Below are positions 22,561-35,122 of a stretch of 43,986 bases of DNA, piece after piece. The notes under the pieces are model-generated. The model made no database searches, had not been told where the DNA came from, and saw nothing but the letters and a program-made list of their open reading frames with translations. This DNA is from Hymenochaete sp. R1 (taxonomy: Eukaryota; Basidiomycota; Agaricomycetes; Hymenochaetales; Hymenochaetaceae), in NCBI GenBank assembly GCA_019400425.1, contig JAFREE010000186.1, positions 1 through 43,986 of the forward strand, read 5' to 3'. Numbering within the stretch: the first letter of the stretch is position 1; each line of letters starts with the position of its first letter. The translations under genes and the position numbers were made by a program.

Positions 22561-23320
22561 CTACTTCGAGTCTCCTTTCAAAGCTCCGATCGGAAAATAC
22601 TTGCGCTGATCCTTCGGAAGACTCAAGTCATCTTCGATCCTGCGCTCTAGCTCAGCTTTTCTCACATTCCTATTAACCTCTCCAATAAACGCGCCGCATG
22701 ACACCAGGCCTTTACCCGAAACGAGCTGCGAATATCTGACTGTTTGGGCATCGGTCGGTTTGTTGTTGTTGTTCGTATCACATAAGAAATACTCAGCATC
22801 AGGCAGGAACAAAGTAATCGTTAGCTTGAGAGGAGGGTGGGCTAGACGTACCGGCGAATCTCCTTGGGCCATTATCCTTGGGGATTGAAATAAACGGGGT
22901 AGCAACAACACCGTTGTCAAGCTGGGGTTTAATGGCTTCATTTCAGAAAAAAAGGTCAGGGCCAGAGGTCACAAATAAAAAGTGTCTACGTACTTTCTTC
23001 CAATACTTCGTAGTAAGGTACAAAATTCTCAGGCGCACCGAATCGACGTAAACGGCTTGTGCTGAATACATACGGAAGCTCCTGCATGTCGTGCTCTTCG
23101 TCTTCCCAGCCAAGATACGTAACCGAGTCTATTAGTGGCATTTGAGGTAAATTGGGTCCGAATGATATCGAATGGAAGATGGAGAGACAGGTGTGTTACA
23201 TGGTCTGCTCTCTGCATATCACCTTTAAGCATCATCTCGCCACAGCTTAGCAAAGTCCGCTCCTAAAGGGGTGCCGCATGGAACTTTGAACTCGGGAGTA
23301 AAACGTGATAACGCAGGCAG
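22561..23320 (-). CDS. Array copy 1 of an unrecognised gene family
   Basis: I do not recognise the family. Minus-strand coding segments are LSRFTPEFKVPCGTPLGADF (about 23312-23230), MPLIDSVTYLGWEDEEHDMQ (from about 23141) running to RLRRFGAPENFVPYYEVLEE with a GTACGT donor near 22993, and a long exon (to 22561) with LTITLFLPDAEYFLCD, GLVSCGAFIGEVNRN and KDQRKYFPIGALKGDSK. This copy keeps the longest frames and may be functional, but its 5' end is unclear. Copies 2 and 3 lie downstream on the same strand. No signal peptide or membrane helix is evident. Confidence 0.4.
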
Positions 23321-23759
23321 GCTGGACGTCGTCCGAGACGGACAACCCTAGGAGATGAGCTCGGTCGTGGCGGAGGGTCTTGCGAGACATTCCCCCTTTG
23401 GTGGGCCGAATACGGCTGGTCTTGCCTTTTCCTCTACGATGATTACAATGAGCGTACGAAGAAAGCTCTTCGGTCAAGTGAAAACGCCGAGGCTCCAATT
23501 GCCGAATAGACTCCATAGGGCAGAGACTTGTACTTATCCGTTGGAAGGAAGGCAGGTGGCAAGCATGAGTTTATTGCTTGAGGCGTCAATATTGTAATGC
23601 TAGAGGCTCATTAAACAAAAAGGAAGAATATGATGAGATAGCATGAACGTGTATAACAGAATATGCAAGATTATGTGCATGAAAAATAAGAACGTGGAAA
23701 TAGATAACGTAGATGATGAAAGAACACACTGTCAAACTCTCCCTCAAATGACAGCTATG

Positions 23760-25754
23760 TCATCGCTTCTGCAGCCAATGACTCTTCAGCAGATCATCTG
23801 CACTTGCTCTCGAACCGGGGACAATCCTTAGACACTGGCGCATCAGTTCCGCAACACCGTCAAGGTCTACCTCGCGCGCTCGTTCCTCGGAGATGAACTG
23901 ACGCATGAACGCGTTGAGATCAACTGGGATGATGTCTTGAAGACGAGGGTCGTTGAGGAGACCTTATGAAGATAGCAGTTCATCAATCACCGAAACTAAG
24001 CCAATTCCATGAAAAGACAAAATGAAACGAAAGACACACCAGTACGGGGGTCAGCGAGTTCCTTTGCTCGTTCGCTCAGCGCGATTGTCCCGGCTTCATA
24101 CGCTTCACCAGCTAGCGCATAAGCCTGGAAAAGGTGTATCATGTCCGGGTCCGGTGCAGGTTTTCCATGGTCAGAAGTAGGTGGAGCGTGGTCACGATCG
24201 ATGAGCTTGCGGTTGCAAATAAACTCGAAGACCTACGCCGTGACGCTGGGTTTTAAAAAGTCAAGTGATTAAACAAAGGAGCACGTACTAGACAGCCAAA
24301 CGCCCATATGTCGACTTTTTCATTCCAGGGGAGGCGCAGGAGCGTCTCCGGCGAGCGGAGGTCCTCAGGTGTAATATCGTCCGTCGTTTTTGAGTCAATG
24401 AACTCAGCTATGTCTGAAATGAGTATGAAGAAAAAGAATCCAAGTATAAGTAGCAATTACCATTTCCAAAGTCCCCAATCACGAACTCCATATGCTCTAC
24501 AAGCTCTCCTTCGTAAGAAAAGGGTAAAGATTGCGAAACCGCAACTTGCACTTCCTTTCCATCCCATGATTTGCGAGGAGGATAGTACCGTGATGGGTCT
24601 CTACGAAGTACCTTTTCGATGTTCGCACGACTAAGTTGGGCACGAGAATGGACCATGATATTTTCGAGGCGAAGATCTGTTTGATATCGATACAGTCAAC
24701 TTTTGCAGGCGGATTGATTCTGAACTACGAGGAGATCCTGACACACCAGTATGGGCAATCCCACATCCATGCGTAATTGATAGCCCTTTCAGCACATCGA
24801 CTAAGATTTTCTTCACAACATGAACGGGGAACGGCCTATTATCGAATAGAGACCGTCTCAACTGAGCGACGGAGGGTCCGAGAAGGTCAGTGACGAGACA
24901 TAGATGTGTACCATCCCCAGGTTTGCCGGTGTAATTGAAGCTGTCCAGCAGGTGGAGACAATGGGATGGTGATCGAGATTGCTCCTTGGACGATGATGAG
25001 AGGTGTGGAGAAATGGCTTTGAGAACGTCGAGCTCGCGGAAGAATCCTCGGTCGTGAAGGCGCGTAGCGTCGCCTTTGAGTACCTTGATCGCGACGAATT
25101 CATCCGAGCTATTTTCCAGGATCCCGTTTTTCAAAAAGAAAAAAGATAATAGATAATTTTCATTAGAACGATTTAGAATTGGTTAAAAGAGAACGGCGCA
25201 CCTCGAATCCCGCGCAAGCCATACACTCGAATACCTTCCCCATCCCAACTTACGCACGATCTCGTATCTTCCACATCCTTCATCATTCACCGGACCTATC
25301 CTGTCACCGAATGTGAGTTGACAGTAACCATATCCTTGACTGGCGGGTACACCACAGGGTTCCTCTTCGAAGACGAGATGGTGATTATCCGGGGTACCGC
25401 TTTGCTTGTAGGTGATTGGGCATGCATGCACTGGCAGGCGCCTAACGGAATTCGATAGGCAAGTGGGGTTTAAAAAAGATTGATAGAATGATGGTGCCAG
25501 TGGTAGTCCGCGGTGATGTAGCGTAGCGTGTTGTCGCTGTCGAATGGAAGGCCGGATGGGAGGAGTGCTTGAAGCGTTAACTCGGAGAGTGCTAACTTTC
25601 TGACACTTCCTAGCGACTGACACTGGTGTCCGCAAACCACTGTGCACCTAGTCCATGACATTACATTAGTCACATTCAATCATGAATATGCAGCCGAAGA
25701 ACATACCTGTCCCAGCCCGTTCATGGGCAGTCCATAGCATTTTGAATAGCTCAT
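23760..25754 (-). CDS. SRPK-like serine/threonine protein kinase
   Basis: Kinase of the SR-protein-kinase type that is expanded in agaricomycetes. Exon 1 is 25754-25707 (MSYSKCYGLPMNGLGQ), followed by a GTATGT...CTAG intron and exon 2 from 25647. Further exons run to a stop at 23760. Seen: LGDRIG-equivalent FGDRIGPV, glycine loop KLGWGRYSSVWLARD, the lysine in FVAIKVLKG, catalytic loop GIAHTDLRLENIMV with SRPK-style His-Thr-Asp, DFGNG in place of DFG, DLRSPETLLRLPWNEKVDIW and WAFGCLVFEFI. The C-lobe ends DDLLKSHWLQKR. The large insert between kinase lobes typical of yeast and animal SRPKs is absent. The N-terminal 60-70 residues are not conserved and the start is inferred from phase. Substrate unknown. 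Confidence 0.8.
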
Positions 25755-26387
25755 TGACACAGAGCAGACTCGGAAGCCCGGCAAATTTGTCTTTCAGGAG
25801 TCTTGGAATACAAAACCTGCGAAAAGCCGTAATAAATCACCCAATCGCGCATCGACTCGGACGTCGCGGCCAAATGGCAAGAGGAGTTGTTCATCAGGGG
25901 AACCCAGTTGATGCCAGTGACGCGAGGAGAAGATGGGTGGGTGCTTCAAACTCTAACCCAGCGCCATCGACGTCATCGCGACCCGGAGCTCGCTTAGAAA
26001 CAAAACGCAAGGGTTTCAGACAATGCTATTGAACAAAGCTGTATTCTTACATAGGTCGCACGATTTTAAGTAATGTGGAGGGATGATTTTATTTCATGTG
26101 CATATACGTATGCAATTCGATGCAGAGAACTTGAACCAGACATTTCAAGATGTGACGAAACGAAGAACGAACATATCGAGATCGAGTGAGAGGATACAAG
26201 ACGCTTGAACTCGAGATAAAGAGAAATTGCATAGAATATGGATAAGTGACTTGCGCAGAAAAAGAGAAATGGGTTGGAAGAGGCTATGAAGGTATCGCGT
26301 TTCCGAGACAGAAAAAAAAGGGTAAGGGTGTCGCTGCCGCAAAAGAAAAAAAAAGATCGATGAAGATTTCGAGAGAGAAAATGAAAA
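25755..26387. other. Spacer between kinase 5' end and RIF1 3' end
   Basis: Probably the kinase promoter plus RIF1 3' UTR. An antisense frame overlapping the kinase start (25682-26032, +) has no supporting features. The stretch from about 26240 to 26387 is purine-rich on the plus strand. Confidence 0.4.
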
Positions 26388-29300
26388 TCAGAAAACGGGA
26401 GACAACGGCACTATCGCCGTTGGTATGTCATCTGCATTCATATTCACATTCCTACCCTTCATCATTCCTCCATGCCCTCTCTTTCGGATACTTCGCGTAG
26501 GGCTGCTTCCAATACCAGTATCAGATACAGAACCGTCACGAGAATTCGCGTTGCCCATTGCCAAAGCCGTGAACTCAGCCCGGCGAGTTTGCTTCGGCGT
26601 GAACGGACCAACGGGGGACGAAGACGAATCGTTCTCTCCTGGTCGTTCGTCTGAATCAGAGTCAGACTCGATGTCAGAGGATGGCGGGAGATAGTCGTCA
26701 TCGTCTTCCTCCGCAGCTTTACCCTTGTCATAAGATCGAGGTAACTTCGACGGGAGGAGGGCAGGGCGCGTTTGTGTTTTTCGGCGCTTCGTGGGACTTG
26801 AGCACGGCGTCCTCGTTTGTGTCCGCGGGAGGGAAATACTTTTGGTTACCGTGTTCGCTCGGGATCGTTTCGTCGGCGTTGTGAACACCATTTCAAGGGC
26901 CTTGGAACCAACATTGACGGTTGTTGACGGTTTCAAAGGCGATGAATTCCCCACCGGACATTCGTCACTCAAAAGCATGCCTTCGACGACCTTTGCATCT
27001 ACAATGCTGTCGTCCGACCCCGTGCTTTCACCTGACTCGACGCGTTGACGTTTCGGCGCTCGCACGGGCGTCGAGCTCACGTCTAGTAGTGCACGCTTAG
27101 AATGCTTAAAGAAAGCATCGTCGCTGCTATTGCAGTTTTCGGTATACGAAACGGCTGTCGGAGTAGAAAGCACGACATTTTCTTTGTTTTCCTCATTCTC
27201 AGATGCGAACGACTTAGAACCTGAACCTGTGCGTAGGCGGTGTTTCTGAGTTGAAGACGTCCGACGATGCGTACCACGGTTTGCTGTGGGTGAGGTCGGC
27301 GAGACACCGAAAAGAGCTGGGAGGCGAGGTCGCAGCGGAGAGAGCGTAGTCCTGGTTTGCTTCTTTCTCACGGGGGAGTTGTCTTCTTCGTTTGTAAGCG
27401 TGAAGTATGGCTTATCAGACCGGAAACGAATAGGAGACGGGGAAGGAGGGAGCGGGACAAGGTCAACTGTCCGGCGTCGTGGGGTCGTGGTTCGTGGAAG
27501 GACATCAAGCTCGTCCTCTTCGCTCTCCAAGCCAGGCGATGCGGGCGATTCGTTTGCAATAGCGCTGAATGGTCCCTCCGGCGTTCGAGGACGGGGAATA
27601 TCCTCGTCAGCCGTTCTAATAGACCTTTGTGATTCGACATAGTCGAGGACTTTGAGAAGCCCTTCCGACCATCCTTCACTAGGCGGTGTCAACCCCTTGC
27701 AATGATCCTCCCAAAACTCTACGAAGGAGCTCAAGGCCTCCTCCCTTTCTGTAGGTAGGCTCTCACCGTTCTCGAGTCCGGTGCATAATACAGCTTCCAA
27801 CATTGGTGTGAAATTTTTCACGATAGAAATGGAGGTTGCGTCGGAGAGCTCAGGTAAGCTTTCTAAAGCGACCAAGGTTGTTTGGAATAACGGCACGACA
27901 TCGGAGGAGTATTCCTCGCTTCCGAAGATCGCAGCTTCGTCTGCTAGCCAAAGCGTAAGGCCATCCTGGAGAGATTCAAGAAGATCGACAACGAGAGAAG
28001 CGGGGCATTTGCTTATAGTCGTTTGAAGCGAGCGCATGAGCCATGTGCCCACAATTTTATTTGAACGGTGAGGGGGATAGGAGACAGAGAGGATATCGTT
28101 GGTAAGGGATAGGAGTGAGGCTGGAAGAGCATCGACCTCTTCAATAATGCTATCGAGAGCGCCAATGAGGTGGTCCGCGACACGGAGGGTACATTGAAGC
28201 CTGATAGGGTAAGGGTCAGGTAAGCCGAACATGAGAGTAAAGAAAAACCTCACTCTTTGAGGTGCTTGCGGTTGACACACTTTCCGACCACTTCAAGCAT
28301 TTCAACACTGGAAATACGATCCTTGTCTGCTTGCTCTATCACGAAGTTAAGCAACGCAGACCATTCACAAATATCCGCATCAAGCATATCCCATGGACGT
28401 GGTTCTTGAAACGGAAGAGCCAAAAGTCTCATTGCGCCCTTCCATGATCCCTTCCCGCTTTCTCTCCATCCCCGTACATAAGCTCGCCATGCCCGCGCAC
28501 GAGAGACTTCGTCCCAGTCCCAATGAATCCATGACTTCAAGGTCCATTCACCCATAGTCACCGCGTCGACTTCCGCACATAGCGATGCCCACTCAGACAT
28601 GGCGCTCTCGACTGCCTCGGTTTCACCCACGCCAAATAAGTTGCTGTCGTCGTCCATAGGAACAAGTTCGGTGTGCTTGCTCTGAAGAATGACGACAAGC
28701 TTACGAGCGGCGTGGACAATGGCATGAGATGGGAGGAGTTGTACCATCGCGCTCCAGAGCTGGCGAACCAAGGATAGTTTGATAAGTTGATTGGACGCGC
28801 AACTCGGGCCATCTACGGGCGGGATGCCTTCTTCTTGCGCAGCGACGGCAGTCTCACGTAAATCCAGAGAAAGATTAGTCAGGATGTTTTCCAGAACCCT
28901 TGCACACACTTCGCTTCGAGTTTGAATGCTAGGTTGCGGTACTGATACAATAGGAAACATTAGCAACAAAATTAGACTTGGATCACGAAGTCAAACAAAC
29001 GAACTTGTACTGGAAAAGATCATTTTGATCAGTCCCCTCCAAATTTCCATCACACCGTCCTGAAAACGAACCAGTCACTTAAATGTGCCACGAAATATGA
29101 GATAGAACGAACCGGAACACTGAGGTCATCAGGACTGAATGACAGTTGTTCGATGCATTTAAGCCATGCGTCCTTCGTGCGCATCCACACAGACGGTAAA
29201 TTTCGTTCTTCCATGGAAAGCGGTCGTACATCATCGATACGCGGTAAAGAGCTCAATATCGCATGTAGATGAGGGGCCGTTACTTCTTGGCTTAAAAGAC

Positions 29301-31246
29301 CGGGCGCGACCGACAATAGACGACGGGGGATAAGCTTTTCTACAAAGTCTTCATTCCATGTATCCGAGGACTGCTCGGCCTCCTTGGCCTCCTTGACATC
29401 GACTAGACGTTCAAGGAACTGGATTGCAAGTTCTGTAGAACTTCCACATTTGCTTGCCATATCACCAATCTGTAGAAGACATTGAATAAGATCCAGACGT
29501 TTGCACGACCCCGAAGTTGGACCTAGAAGAGCACCGATGAAAGCCGGTCCGCATGAAGTATGCGCTGTCGATTTCAGCAACTCGGAGAACATGCTCTTGA
29601 CATTGTCGAGCTCCTCATTATCAGTCGACTCTCCTGCCGCGATAAGGTAGTCGGAATGCCGCCACTTTAACCAAGTCCACACCAACGGACCCCAGAGAGC
29701 AAGCGAAGCAGTGCGTACACGAAGCTTGCCGTATGTACCTGTCTCAAGAAAGGACCTGAATACCATGAGGAGGTGCCTGTCGACAAGCAACGCAGGACCG
29801 GCCAAAATTATCAGGCTCGCAATCGCTGAAATTGCCCAATAGGGACTCAGGCCTGGATGCGATGCAGATTGTGATCTCAAGGCGGTATTAAGGGCTCGTG
29901 GAACAGTGGTAAACATCTTTTCGGACGGCTCTCTTTGTGTTAAAGCGCTTTGGATGGTAGGGGAAATGTTGGTAATGAGGCTCTCGGAATCCAAAGAAGG
30001 GTCCGTGATGCCAATGACAAAACCACCCAAGGCATGAGCGGCTGCAACGCGGAGAGCAGGAGAAGGCCCAATTAGAGTGTCCAGAATCGACGGAATGTAA
30101 ACTGACAGCGCTGGTACGAAAATGTGAGGCCGGAAGCGCGACAAGTCGTGAACGGCCTATCATCACGGTTATTAGCACGGGCATCTCAGACTTTCGTAAA
30201 AATTCTTCACCTTCAAAGCCTCGCCTGTGGATCCCTTTTTACCCTCTCTGCCAAGCTCTCCAACAATAGCCCGCTTCAAGGCAAAGGCAATCCTATCCGC
30301 GGATACGACCAGAATCTCGTCCGGAAGTCTTTGACTCTGCAGAAGAGTGATTGCGAAACCACAGCTCTTGCGCGCAGTCGGGGAACGCAGAGACTCCGCA
30401 AGAGGAATCGAAAGCGTCGCAGTTAGCATACGCTTGACCTGAGGCTCTACAAAATTTTGAGCCTATATTTAAAAACTCAAAAAAACAAGACACACTTGTG
30501 AATGAATTGTAGATCGATGGTACTTGAAAGACAAGCGTTAAGAACTTCACAGCTGCATTTGCAGTTGTGCTCAAGTCCCGAGCATACTTGACTTGCTCGG
30601 CCGTCATTCCGCCCTTCTTCGGACTTGGTGTTTGCGCAGGCGTGGGAAGGCTCTTCGCGTCATCGTCCTCAGATGTCTCATTCTCAGACGAATTGGCCAA
30701 CTTGAACGGGTCAACGAAAACGAGACCCAGGTCTCGCTCAATGGCGGCTGAGAGTCGCGCAGCGTTGTTTTTGAGCGGATTGAAAAGTTTGTATCGCGTA
30801 TCGCGCGTCGGGTCCTCGAAGAAGTCAGGTGGCACACTCTGTCGGATACGCGCCGCGAGCACTGAGTACGCTTCGGTCAGATCACGCAACGAGCTCTCTG
30901 TATCCAGGATTCTATCAACAGGATATACGAGATAATGCGCATTGTCGAGAGGTTGGTCGGGAAAGGGAGTGATATCGCGAACTTTTTCGAAAGAGTGTGG
31001 GGCTAGAGGACGTGAGGGTTTGAGGATGGACTTGTTAGGTCCACGAGGTGTCGCAGCGGCCGTGGTACGCCAACTCGCTGACGGCGTGAAGCTGAAAATC
31101 TGGAACTCGTCGGAAAACGCGATGCGAGGTTTCTGAGGCGTGCAAGGTGTGTCGAGAGTAGAAGAAGACGACGACGGAATATTTTCCTTGTTCTCACTTG
31201 TTCTCGGAGGCGTTGGGGAGGGCGAGGGTGAAGAACACGAAACCAT
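26388..31246 (-). CDS. RIF1: Rap1-interacting factor 1 homologue (RIF1)
   Basis: RIF1 recruits protein phosphatase 1 to chromatin to delay replication origins and also acts at telomeres and breaks. Exon 1 is 31246-30496 and exon 2 begins at 30446. Later junctions fit ALK/AVHDLSRFRP, FSS/IPQPSIQ and RKHLKE/LQCTLR. The whole is about 1.5 thousand residues. The N-terminus carries RIAF (about residues 41-44) and SILK (about 73-76), matching the RVxF and SILK PP1-docking motifs that lie N-terminally in fungi. A helical-repeat region follows (AAAHALGGFVIGI, LRVRTASLALWGPLVWTW), then a long disordered tail rich in SP/TP sites and basic patches (SPTKRRKTQTRP). The ATG at 31246 has a Ser/Pro-rich start. 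Assignment rests on the N-terminal domain pattern and motif layout. Confidence 0.85.
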
Positions 31247-33337
31247 GTCTGTTGTGGTTGTCGACTGAGTTTATAGAGACAAGGTAGCTCGACAACAAGG
31301 AAAGGAAGGAGGTAGGTGGTGAACGATGAAGAGAGAGCGCCTGAGGACGGTGACCGCGACGGCGAAGCCACTACTGTGACAAAACCAGAATATTTGTGTT
31401 TGTTTATACTCGCGTACCTCGGTGAACGCGTCGCGACGCGTCAATTTACGATTCAGATGGGTAGTGAAAGTATTATTTCTCAGATGTACCCACGCATCAC
31501 TTCAAATTTTTAAAGTTTTGTATCTTTACGGAATGTACCCGTTCAACCTACTATACCGCTCGCACTGTGAGCTCCTTAATATGTGAACATTACCGATGCA
31601 GAGAAAATACACTATCAATGAGTTCTTCTCATTCTCGGATATCTCAAGTGGCTTCTAAGTTTTGGCCCGTAGTGAGGACATTAATTATCTCTCGAAGGGA
31701 TGCACCAGTCCGCCAATGGTTGGGAGAGAAACCTAGCATTGAAGGCGACACACATCCCACAATCATTTTCTCAAACATGGCTTACACACAAAAGCGAAAT
31801 GACAAAATAAAGCGCGGACCAAGATATGAGAGTTAATTTCCCTGGACAAAAAGACGTAGCTAGAGCTAATCAGGCTTTGTTCTCCGCTCTGCTTCGCGTG
31901 TCATCCCGAGAAATGAAAAGCATCCCTTAAAGTCACAAATACCCACACACTCGCTAGCAGACGCCATCATGGTTGCGCTTAAGCTTCCTTTAATTTATTC
32001 TTCTCTCACACTCAGGTCTCTTAGCACATCCGCATCTCATAGAACCATAATACAATCCACGAAATAAGCTTTAGAAGCCACATTATCCGAGTCCATGGCC
32101 TCTTCGCGTGGATTTCATTTCCATGCGAACATGAGAGTGTTTGGAGAAAGTGTCTGTGCTACCCGTGCGAGTGGTAACTACAGGAAATGCGCCGTGTTTC
32201 TGAGATGATGTTTTTACTCACCTTATCATGGAAAGAATGTTGGAAAGTCATAGCCCATACTGTTTTTCAATGCATTAGGGGTCCCGCCACGGCGTTGACG
32301 GTCATGTTGCCGGTACCTACTCAATATGTTTGAGTGGATACTCTTGGCTTTATACCTGAGTGAGAACGCCAGCGTTGCGCGTTACGCAACGATAAGAGAA
32401 ACCAGACATTAGATGACGGAAGAATAGAAAGGCTTGGATGTATTGCCTCATTCAAAGCACATATCGAAATAAAGCATGGACTCACAGCGATTAGCAACGC
32501 AGAAGCACCTTCAAACATCCTCCGCTCAATCTCCTATTACTCACACACGCACACATGTATCCAATTATCCTCTATAATCCAAGATTTTATTTGTAGCCAT
32601 TTTTCTTTTCTACTCCTTTCGAGCTCAATTACGCGACCTGCCTGGCAGTTCGACATACGGAAAAGGAAGTAAAAAACAGAGTAAAAGGGGTGAAAGGATT
32701 GAACCGACGACGAAAGCAATTAGAAGATGTACTCGGGGTTGCAAAAAAAAGGTAATTCCGAAATGAAAGCGAGTGAAGTTTAAGCAAGAAGTTCTTGCGT
32801 TTAGTAATGGTCTCTTGGGAGGGCGGTCGAAGAGCAATAGAGGACCATAAAAAGTAATAAAGAACAAGGGCGGGACAAGACGACGAAACGGCAACGAGCA
32901 AAAAAAGGGGCAAAACAATGTGAACCATACACACGAAGCGAGAGCTACGAAACGAAACGAATCCATGACACGGAAAACAATGAAGACGGAAAAAGGGGCT
33001 ACAAAAGCGGACAACACCAGCGACAAACATCCACGACTGGGGCGGTGAGAAGACAACATCGATAGCGAGCGGGACGAGGAATGAGCTGGGGGAGGTGAAG
33101 TCGAGGAGACGGAATGAGAACGGGAACGCCCTTAAACGTTTCGCATGGTGTAACCTTTATCATATTGATACACGTCGGTGTCGCTTTCAGATGGCGTACT
33201 GTGCTACATAGGGACGAAAGAACGTTCGTACTATTATCAGCACCAAGAATAAGCAACGTTGTGGATAAGGTATTTGAGTTCCAAGTCAACATGGACTCCG
33301 CACTCCCGCACCAACTGAACGAAACCATCGAACTACT
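31247..33337. other. Intergenic region between RIF1 and the DUF6534 gene
   Basis: About 2 kb without a supportable gene. Minus-strand frames at 32625-33059 are Phe/Ser/Leu-rich because the strand is pyrimidine-rich, as in a 3' UTR. The left part up to about 31450 is the RIF1 leader and promoter. No repeat or RNA gene was recognised. Confidence 0.45.
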
Positions 33338-35122
33338 TCATCCCTTATGAGATGGGAGAAGGGAAGCGATGATATCGAGAGATGGGCGGAGACGGGAGGA
33401 GGGCGGATGGAAAGAGAAAGGACTTACTTTGACGGCATCATCGTGCTGCGTCTCAGTTTCGGTATTGACCTTGATCGACAAAGTATGAGGATTGTTCGCA
33501 AGACCCTGCATTTCAAATCCAGCACGATCCAAAAACACCGCAACAACGCAAACAAAGCATTATGAAAGTCAGCTCAACTGCGGTGTTCGGCGGGAATAAA
33601 TAGAACAAAAGAAGCTGTACGCACCCTGATTGTGCTCGGAGCTTCAACCTCCACAGCACGAGAACGGAAGCGTCCTTGGGAAAGCGAGACACTATTTTCG
33701 CCGGTGCTGTCATCACCGAGACCGTTGGAGGCGGTCGCCTTGCGGCTGTTCAGTGTCGCCATGAGGGAGTTCGTGTACACTATGCGTATGAACGAATGCA
33801 GTTAACATCCATTCCAATCACAATAAGGAATGCGAATAAGATCGGCAAAATACGCACAGCGAGAGCATGTCACGTAGAACATGATATACACAAACGTGTT
33901 CGGCAGAACCGAGATAGTGACTAAACTGGCAATCGCATCCAGACTTGTCAGCAGACCCGTATTGAGCGAGAACATGATCAGTCTGTTGATGATGCTGTCG
34001 GATTTGCTGAATCCTGTCCTCGAGCCTTGCAGAAGGTAGATCAGGGAGGCGGCGATAGAAATATCTGCCACGGCACCACCGACGTTGACGAGACGTGACA
34101 AGTTAACGATGGTTGTTAGTCTAGCAAATGTGCCGAGAGGAAGTCTGTCAAGGGTGAAAATTATTAGATTTTTCTTCTTTACCTTAAAGGAAAAGCGGAA
34201 AAACCACGCACGAATTGACTGTGTAGACAATTGAGATCACTAGGGCGAACAGGGTCCAGATCCCACACCAGCCAACGATGAAAAAGTTGTGGTGGGATAC
34301 TGTAGAAAGGAGACACATTCAAAATTATGCCCAGACAAGACGCAGTTGATCATACTTACATTTCCAAATACGAAGGCAGAAGAACCCTTGAACGAGGAAA
34401 ACGACGAAAGCCTGAAGTTACCGATTGGGCTCAATAGCTGTTATCGAGCGTCCAACAAAGTCCACTTACGCTGAATAGAACTTCGATCTGTGCAAGTGGC
34501 ATGTCAGAGGCATGTTTGGGTTTGAAATCGATTCGCAACACGTACGAGAAGCGTAGGCACAATTTGCCCGAGGAAAAGCGGATTCCCATACTCCGTCACC
34601 AAATATGTATACGCCGTATGTGTGATTAACCCCTGATGGATCGTGTCGAAGGCCCAAACGAAGAAGACCTGGAATGCAACATGGGTGACCATCGTTAAGT
34701 ATAGTCGCTCGCTGGTGAACATATGAAGCCATCGAGAACGAGAAGGCTTCGAATGCAAAAGAAGCGTAGATACGCACAAGGGCCTTAATCCATAACTCGT
34801 CTTTTGTATATCTCTGAAGATGAGTACTTTATCAGATGCGATCCCTACGCCTTCAAACCAGGAGGATGCTTACGTTGTAGTAATAATACACCTGAACACT
34901 GCCCGCACCCCATAACCTAAAAACATACCACCGTAAGTCGTCGTTCTACATGTAGAACGCGATTGTGGATACGCACGCCATCGCCAATCTAGACAGATTT
35001 ACATTAAGCACGACGACGCTCAACACAATAGCAGGAAAAGAGAATGAGACTTACACAATACCAACGAACAACACACCCATGGTGTTGTCAAGCGCCGGAA
35101 GCGCAGCTGCAGCGTCTGCCAT
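33338..35122 (-). CDS. DUF6534-type integral membrane protein
   Basis: Member of a large agaricomycete family of multi-helix membrane proteins with a C-terminal DUF6534 domain; the function of the family is unknown. Exons begin 35122-35055, 34988-34977 (only 12 nt), 34916-34874 and 34813-34778, with the next starting at 34668. The N-terminus is DNTMGVLFVGIVLAMALWGA, then VYYYYNRYTKDELWIKAL and FFVWAFDTIHQGLITHTAYT. The DUF6534 part reads VADISIAASLIYLLQGSRTG, FSKSDSIINRLIMFSLNTGL and FVYIMFYVTCSRVYTNSLMA. It ends TNSLMATLNSRK plus a hydrophilic tail (DDSTGENSVSLSQGR) and ...QHDDAVKG. About seven hydrophobic helices are readable. A plasma-membrane or endomembrane location is likely. Confidence 0.85.
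34977..34988 (-). other. Twelve-nucleotide micro-exon of the DUF6534 gene
   Basis: ATTGGCGATGGC is flanked by CTGTCTAG and GTGCGT. It carries the last base of a Val codon, then Leu-Ala-Met and two bases of Ala, completing the conserved first-helix sequence GIVLAMALWGA. All phases (2, 2, 0) close. Confidence 0.75.

Noticed and set aside
25682..26032. 116-codon plus-strand frame
   Set aside because: Antisense to the kinase first exon and promoter; the kinase splice signals explain the region better.
32690..32710. tRNA B-box-like GGTTCAATCC on the minus strand
   Set aside because: No A-box or acceptor stem at the required distance.
32625..33059. Hydrophobic minus-strand frame as a membrane protein
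   Set aside because: Phe/Leu/Ser bias comes from a pyrimidine-rich strand, and a second frame is equally open.
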